Part shown: positions 61,231 through 64,000 of the stretch, in pieces | Layout: every line of letters starts with the position of its first letter | Position numbering within the stretch: position 1 is the first letter of the stretch | Assembly: GCA_963819075.1 (NCBI GenBank) | Contig: CAWFUP010000001.1 | Location: 372,001 to 436,000, forward strand | Origin: CAVQBJ01 sp963819075 | GTDB lineage: Bacteria; Actinomycetota; Thermoleophilia; Solirubrobacterales; Solirubrobacteraceae | Length of the DNA stretch: 64,000 nucleotides | Reading direction: 5' to 3' | Program-made: the position numbers and the translations under genes | The notes under the pieces: model-generated | Told to the model about the DNA's origin: nothing | Databases searched by the model: none | What the model saw: only the letters and a program-made list of their open reading frames with translations

Positions 61231-62232
61231 ATGCGACTGCGCCGCGTGCGACTCGTCGGCGGCGACGACGCGATCGCCGTGTGGGACGACGAGGCGACGC
61301 GGTGGACGGCGATCGCGTCCGCCGTCGCGGCCGTCGGCGACCCCACCTTCGCCGAGCTGCCGGCCAACGACATGATCGCGCTGCTCGCCGGCGCCGAGGA
61401 GACCCGCGAGACGCTGCGCGCACTGTGCGTCGCCGCCCGCGAGCGCAACACCAACGCCGAGTACGAGCTCGTGCCACTGCTCCCCGTGGCGCCGGTGCTG
61501 ATGCGCGCATTCGCGAACTCTGAGCGTCACTGGATACAGGGCGCGCGCGGCCTCGTGCGCCTGAACCTGCCACGCGCGCTGCCGGCGATCCGCGCCATCG
61601 AAGCGGCTACCCGGCGCCCGTTCCCGCCGCTTCGCCCCGGCAAGCTCTTCTACCGCAAACCCACCTTCTACCTCGGAAACGCGCTCACGTTCGTCCCCAG
61701 CGGCGCCGAAGCGCCCTGGCCCGCCTACACCAAGCGCCTGGACTTCGAGATCGAGCTCGGTGCGATCGTCGCGCGCCCGCTGCGCGACGCCACCCCGCAA
61801 CAGGCCCGCGACGCGATCGGCGGCTTCGTCGTCGTCAACGACCTGAGCGCGCGAGACACCCAGTGGGACGAGTTGCGCAACGGGCTGTTCGGTCCGGTCG
61901 TCAAGACGAAGACGTTCGCAAGCGCGATGAGCGCCGAGATCGTCACCGCGGACGAGATCCTGCCCCGCGTGCGCGACCTACACGCCGAGGTCAAGGTCAA
62001 CGGCGAACTGTGGAGCACGACCAGCACCGGCGACATGCGCTGGAGTTTCGAGGAGATGCTCGCTCACGCCTCCGCCGGCGAAGACGTCCACGCCGGAGAG
62101 CTCCTATCCGCCGGGACGCTGCCCGACGGCTGCGGCCTCGAGCTCGACCGCTGGATCGCGCCCGGAGACGAACTCGAGCTGACGATCGAGCACGTCGGGT
62201 CTGTGCGCAACCGCATCGGCTCCCCGCGGTAA
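61231..62232 (+). CDS. Fumarylacetoacetate hydrolase family protein
   Basis: This 333-residue protein has the C-terminal FAH domain: GKLFYRKPTFYLGN, KRLDFEIELGAIV (metal-binding acidic residues), GFVVVNDLSARDTQ, GPVVKTKTFA and ELLSAGTLPDGCGLELDRWIAPGDELELTIE. FAH-family enzymes cleave C-C bonds in beta-diketo or oxo acids, often in aromatic degradation. It starts one base after the MBL gene stop, so they are one operon under TetR control. Confidence 0.88.
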   Translation: MRLRRVRLVGGDDAIAVWDDEATRWTAIASAVAAVGDPTFAELPANDMIALLAGAEETRETLRALCVAARERNTNAEYELVPLLPVAPVLMRAFANSERHWIQGARGLVRLNLPRALPAIRAIEAATRRPFPPLRPGKLFYRKPTFYLGNALTFVPSGAEAPWPAYTKRLDFEIELGAIVARPLRDATPQQARDAIGGFVVVNDLSARDTQWDELRNGLFGPVVKTKTFASAMSAEIVTADEILPRVRDLHAEVKVNGELWSTTSTGDMRWSFEEMLAHASAGEDVHAGELLSAGTLPDGCGLELDRWIAPGDELELTIEHVGSVRNRIGSPR

Positions 62233-62720
62233 CGACGACGGCCCACGCCGATCCGGTTCGCGGGGCGCACGCTCGTGACGGAGGCAGAGCGAGTCTCGCG
62301 CGAGCTGCGGGTGCGGTCGACCGCGCGCCGCTGGGTTACGCCCGACGCCATCTCGCCTGCGGCGCGGCTACTTTCGCGGGCGACCAGTAGCTCCGGCGCC
62401 CCCAGTGTCGCGCCGCTGTATCTCGACCGAAGCACAGCCGCGCGTGGCGTCAGGAAGGTGCGCCTAGAGAACGGAATGCGGCACTTCCCCATTTCGCAAG
62501 CGCTGCACTTGCTAGACGGGCTACAGCTCGGCCGCTGACCTCTCCGACAACGACTGCTAATTGAGGCTCGAGACAGGGAGAGGGCCACCCCGCTGGCACA
62601 TGGCGAGCTGACGCGCATACCCCGTTGCGCGGACAGCAGTGACGAGTTGCCCACGGCGCGGGAAGGCGGGTGTCCGATCTGGTCTTTGACGGGGCGGCGC
62701 GGCGGGGTGCGGCGGTGTCT
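62233..62720. other. Gap downstream of the FAH gene
   Basis: No gene can be supported. An 87-codon plus-strand frame (62275-62538) has no family pattern and an unconvincing start. I see no repeat or terminator I can defend. Confidence 0.4.
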
Positions 62721-63188
62721 TTAGCGCAGCCAGCCGGGTAGGTCAGCGAAGTTGGCGTGGCTGGTGCTGGCTATTCGTTCGAGGTCGTTCTCGAGCGCTT
62801 GGATACGGGCGTCGCCGAGGTCGCGCGCCCAGGCGGCGCGTAGTTGGTCGAAGATCTCGGCGCTCAGCGAGAGCAGCTGTTCGCCGTGGGGGCTGCGGCG
62901 CAGCTGGACGGCTCGGGCGTCGGCGGGGTGCTGGTCGCGGACCACGTAGCCGAGGCGCTCGAGGCCGGCGGCTGTCTTGGCTGCTGCCTGCTTGCTCACG
63001 TCGAGGCGACGGCCGAGTTCGGAGACGGTCGCTCCGTCGGGGCCGATGGCCTGCAGCGCAAAGCCATGGATCGGACGCGCGTCTGGGTGGCCCCGCCGTG
63101 CGAGCTGGTCGTGGAGGTCGTCGACGAGCGCGCGGAACGCCGAGGCCAGCAGCAGCGGCAGCTCGAATCCGAATCGGTCGCTCGCCAT
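62721..63188 (-). CDS. MarR-family transcriptional regulator
   Basis: This 155-residue winged-helix protein has LLLASAFRALVDDLHDQLA, ATVSELGRRLDVSKQAAAKTAAGLERLGYVVRDQHPADARAVQLRRSPHGEQLL (helix-turn-helix and wing) and a final helix. It diverges from a cupin gene across inverted and direct repeats, so it probably represses both. The ATG at 63188 fits the family's length. Confidence 0.87.
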   Translation of the reverse strand: MASDRFGFELPLLLASAFRALVDDLHDQLARRGHPDARPIHGFALQAIGPDGATVSELGRRLDVSKQAAAKTAAGLERLGYVVRDQHPADARAVQLRRSPHGEQLLSLSAEIFDQLRAAWARDLGDARIQALENDLERIASTSHANFADLPGWLR

Positions 63189-63220
63189 TGCCGCCCATCG
63201 TGGCCGATCCCGAGCAGAAA

Positions 63221-63260
63221 GACAACCTGGTGTACCATATATATCGCCAACCTGGTTGTC
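63221..63260. promoter_or_regulatory. Probable MarR operator
   Basis: GACAACC (63221-63227) pairs with GGTTGTC (63254-63260), and CAACCTGG recurs as a direct repeat at 63223 and 63248. The AT-rich centre ATATATAT suits a promoter. It lies between the divergent MarR and cupin genes. Confidence 0.6.
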
Positions 63261-63277
63261 GAATTGAAAGGAACGAC

Positions 63278-63658
63278 GTGATTGCGACAATCCGTGCCGA
63301 CGCCAGCCGGCGCACCGAGACCCCCAATGCGACGATGACCACGTTCGCGTCTCCAACATTGGGCGAAACGGCCGGCCTATCGATGTGGCAGGTTGAGATG
63401 GCCGCTGGCGCGCAAGGACCGGGGCACGTGTTCGATTCCGAGCAGGTCTGGACCGTGTTGGAGGGCGAGCTCGCGGTCGCGGTGGCCGGCGAGAACCAGA
63501 CGCTGCGGGTCGGCGACACGGTCGTCCTCCCGGCCGGCGCCGAGCGCCAACTGTCGGCAAGAACCGACGTGCGGCTGCTGGTCTGTGGTCACGGAGACGC
63601 CATCGTGCGAGTGCCCGGCGAGGACGCGCCGCGCGGAACGCCGCCCTGGATCGCGTAG
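63278..63658 (+). CDS. Cupin-domain protein
   Basis: This 126-residue single-domain cupin has GPGHVFDSEQVWTVLEGELAVAVAGENQTLRVGDTVVLPAGAERQLSA, with His, Gln/Glu and a later Gly-rich loop in the positions of the cupin barrel; the usual first HxH is here GHVF. The GTG at 63278 has AAAGGAA 6 bases upstream. It is divergent from MarR and probably controlled by it. The function may be binding or modifying a small effector. Confidence 0.8.
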   Translation: MIATIRADASRRTETPNATMTTFASPTLGETAGLSMWQVEMAAGAQGPGHVFDSEQVWTVLEGELAVAVAGENQTLRVGDTVVLPAGAERQLSARTDVRLLVCGHGDAIVRVPGEDAPRGTPPWIA

Positions 63659-63708
63659 CCGTTCGCGGCGCCCCCGGATGCAACACCGCGGGTTCGACCG
63701 GCTCGTCA

Positions 63709-63729
63709 CTGCTGTCCGCGCAAGGGAGG
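63709..63729 (+). repeat. Repeat right box without left partner
   Basis: CTGCTGTCCGCGCAAGGGAG, one base different from the core at 42813. It lies in a 200-base gap between the cupin gene and the partial TetR gene, in which I see no gene. Confidence 0.45.
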
Positions 63730-63858
63730 TACGCTGAGCGACCCGGGCCGGGTGCCGGGCAGACACCAAGAGCGGGTCTCGCCGGCTATCGGACGCTGGC
63801 TCGGCGAGTATCGCGCAGCGATCGTTTGAGCGGCGGTAACGACGGACGACCCTGATGT

Positions 63859-64000
63859 TCACGGTCCTCGCACGTCGGGCTCGAGGAGCGTGAGCACCAC
63901 GCGGCGCAGCGCTGCGGTTAGGTCGGCTCGCTCGATGTCGGGGTGGTCCAGCCGCCACAGCCCGAGGCCAGCGAGGGAGCTGCGGATGATCTCCCCGAGT
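63859..64000 (-). CDS. C-terminus of a TetR-family regulator, cut by the window edge
   Basis: The last 46 codons of a minus-strand gene are visible. LGEIIRSSLAGLGLWRL, then ADLTAALRRVVLTLLEPDV is the C-terminal helix pattern of a TetR-family regulator (LW.LD...i....l...v..lL). The DNA-binding part lies outside the window. Confidence 0.6.
   Translation of the reverse strand, partial: LGEIIRSSLAGLGLWRLDHPDIERADLTAALRRVVLTLLEPDVRGP

Noticed and set aside
59217..61454. 745-residue minus-strand open frame
   Set aside because: It is antisense to the TetR, MBL and FAH genes, which have clear family motifs; its composition (Arg/Gly/His-rich, no motifs) is typical of shadows in high-GC DNA.
62275..62538. 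87-residue plus-strand frame after the FAH gene
   Set aside because: There is no ribosome site, family motif or conserved neighbour relation; it looks like chance coding space in high-GC DNA.

Overview
The window is high-GC DNA (by eye about 70% G+C) with GTG and TTG starts, many ATGA/GTGA overlaps and actinobacterial families: two ECF41 sigma factors, paired ArsR/SRPBCC genes, DUF1800/DUF1501, large PAS-GAF-GGDEF-EAL proteins and CMRTHG/FPDP-repeat lipoproteins. I infer a soil-type actinobacterium, possibly of class Thermoleophilia (Solirubrobacterales); this rests on gene content, as there is no rRNA. I saw no rRNA, tRNA, CRISPR array or intact insertion sequence.

Layout. 1-9 kb: secreted and membrane proteins, a frameshifted glycoside hydrolase lipoprotein, an FkbM methyltransferase fused to a degenerate ABC-ATPase domain, a LuxR-type response regulator and a PAS-GAF-GGDEF-EAL protein. 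9-13 kb: a VapBC pair, remnants of three genes, an orphan AbrB antitoxin, and an ECF41 sigma factor with its carboxymuconolactone-decarboxylase partner, both preceded by the same promoter motif. 13-18 kb: two large divergent secreted proteins. 18-25 kb: a mosaic of ArsR and SRPBCC genes with clear operators, a Cys-repeat lipoprotein, a two-component system collapsed by deletion, and a second ECF41 cassette driving an FMN reductase. 25-35 kb: two divergent signalling operons that mirror each other (histidine kinase, Rcp1-type receiver, receiver-led multidomain protein), one ending in c-di-GMP turnover and the other in a hybrid kinase.

35-43 kb: a DUF1800/DUF1501 secreted pair, a Phd/VapC module, an intact paralogue of the broken glycoside hydrolase, a truncated GNAT gene, an alpha/beta hydrolase and an Fe(II)/2-oxoglutarate oxygenase. 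43-51 kb: an MMPL exporter, an HxlR-controlled efflux/thioesterase/SDR operon, and an ECF sigma with a membrane partner. 51-58 kb: a reductase, a metallo-beta-lactamase-fold hydrolase, a broken nucleotide cyclase, and a metal island (ArsR/CDF efflux facing DtxR/Nramp import). 58-64 kb: hydrolases, a TetR/MBL/FAH operon, a divergent MarR/cupin pair and a TetR fragment cut by the window edge.

Three themes stand out. First, regulation can be read directly: two ECF41 promoter pairs, and palindromic or repeated operators beside ArsR, HxlR, DtxR, TetR, MarR and Phd genes. Second, decayed genes are unusually dense, about ten remnants. Third, there are two unexplained interspersed repeats: a ~157-bp hairpin element in two copies, and a two-box element present four times (plus two core-only copies) in gene-poor gaps of the right half.
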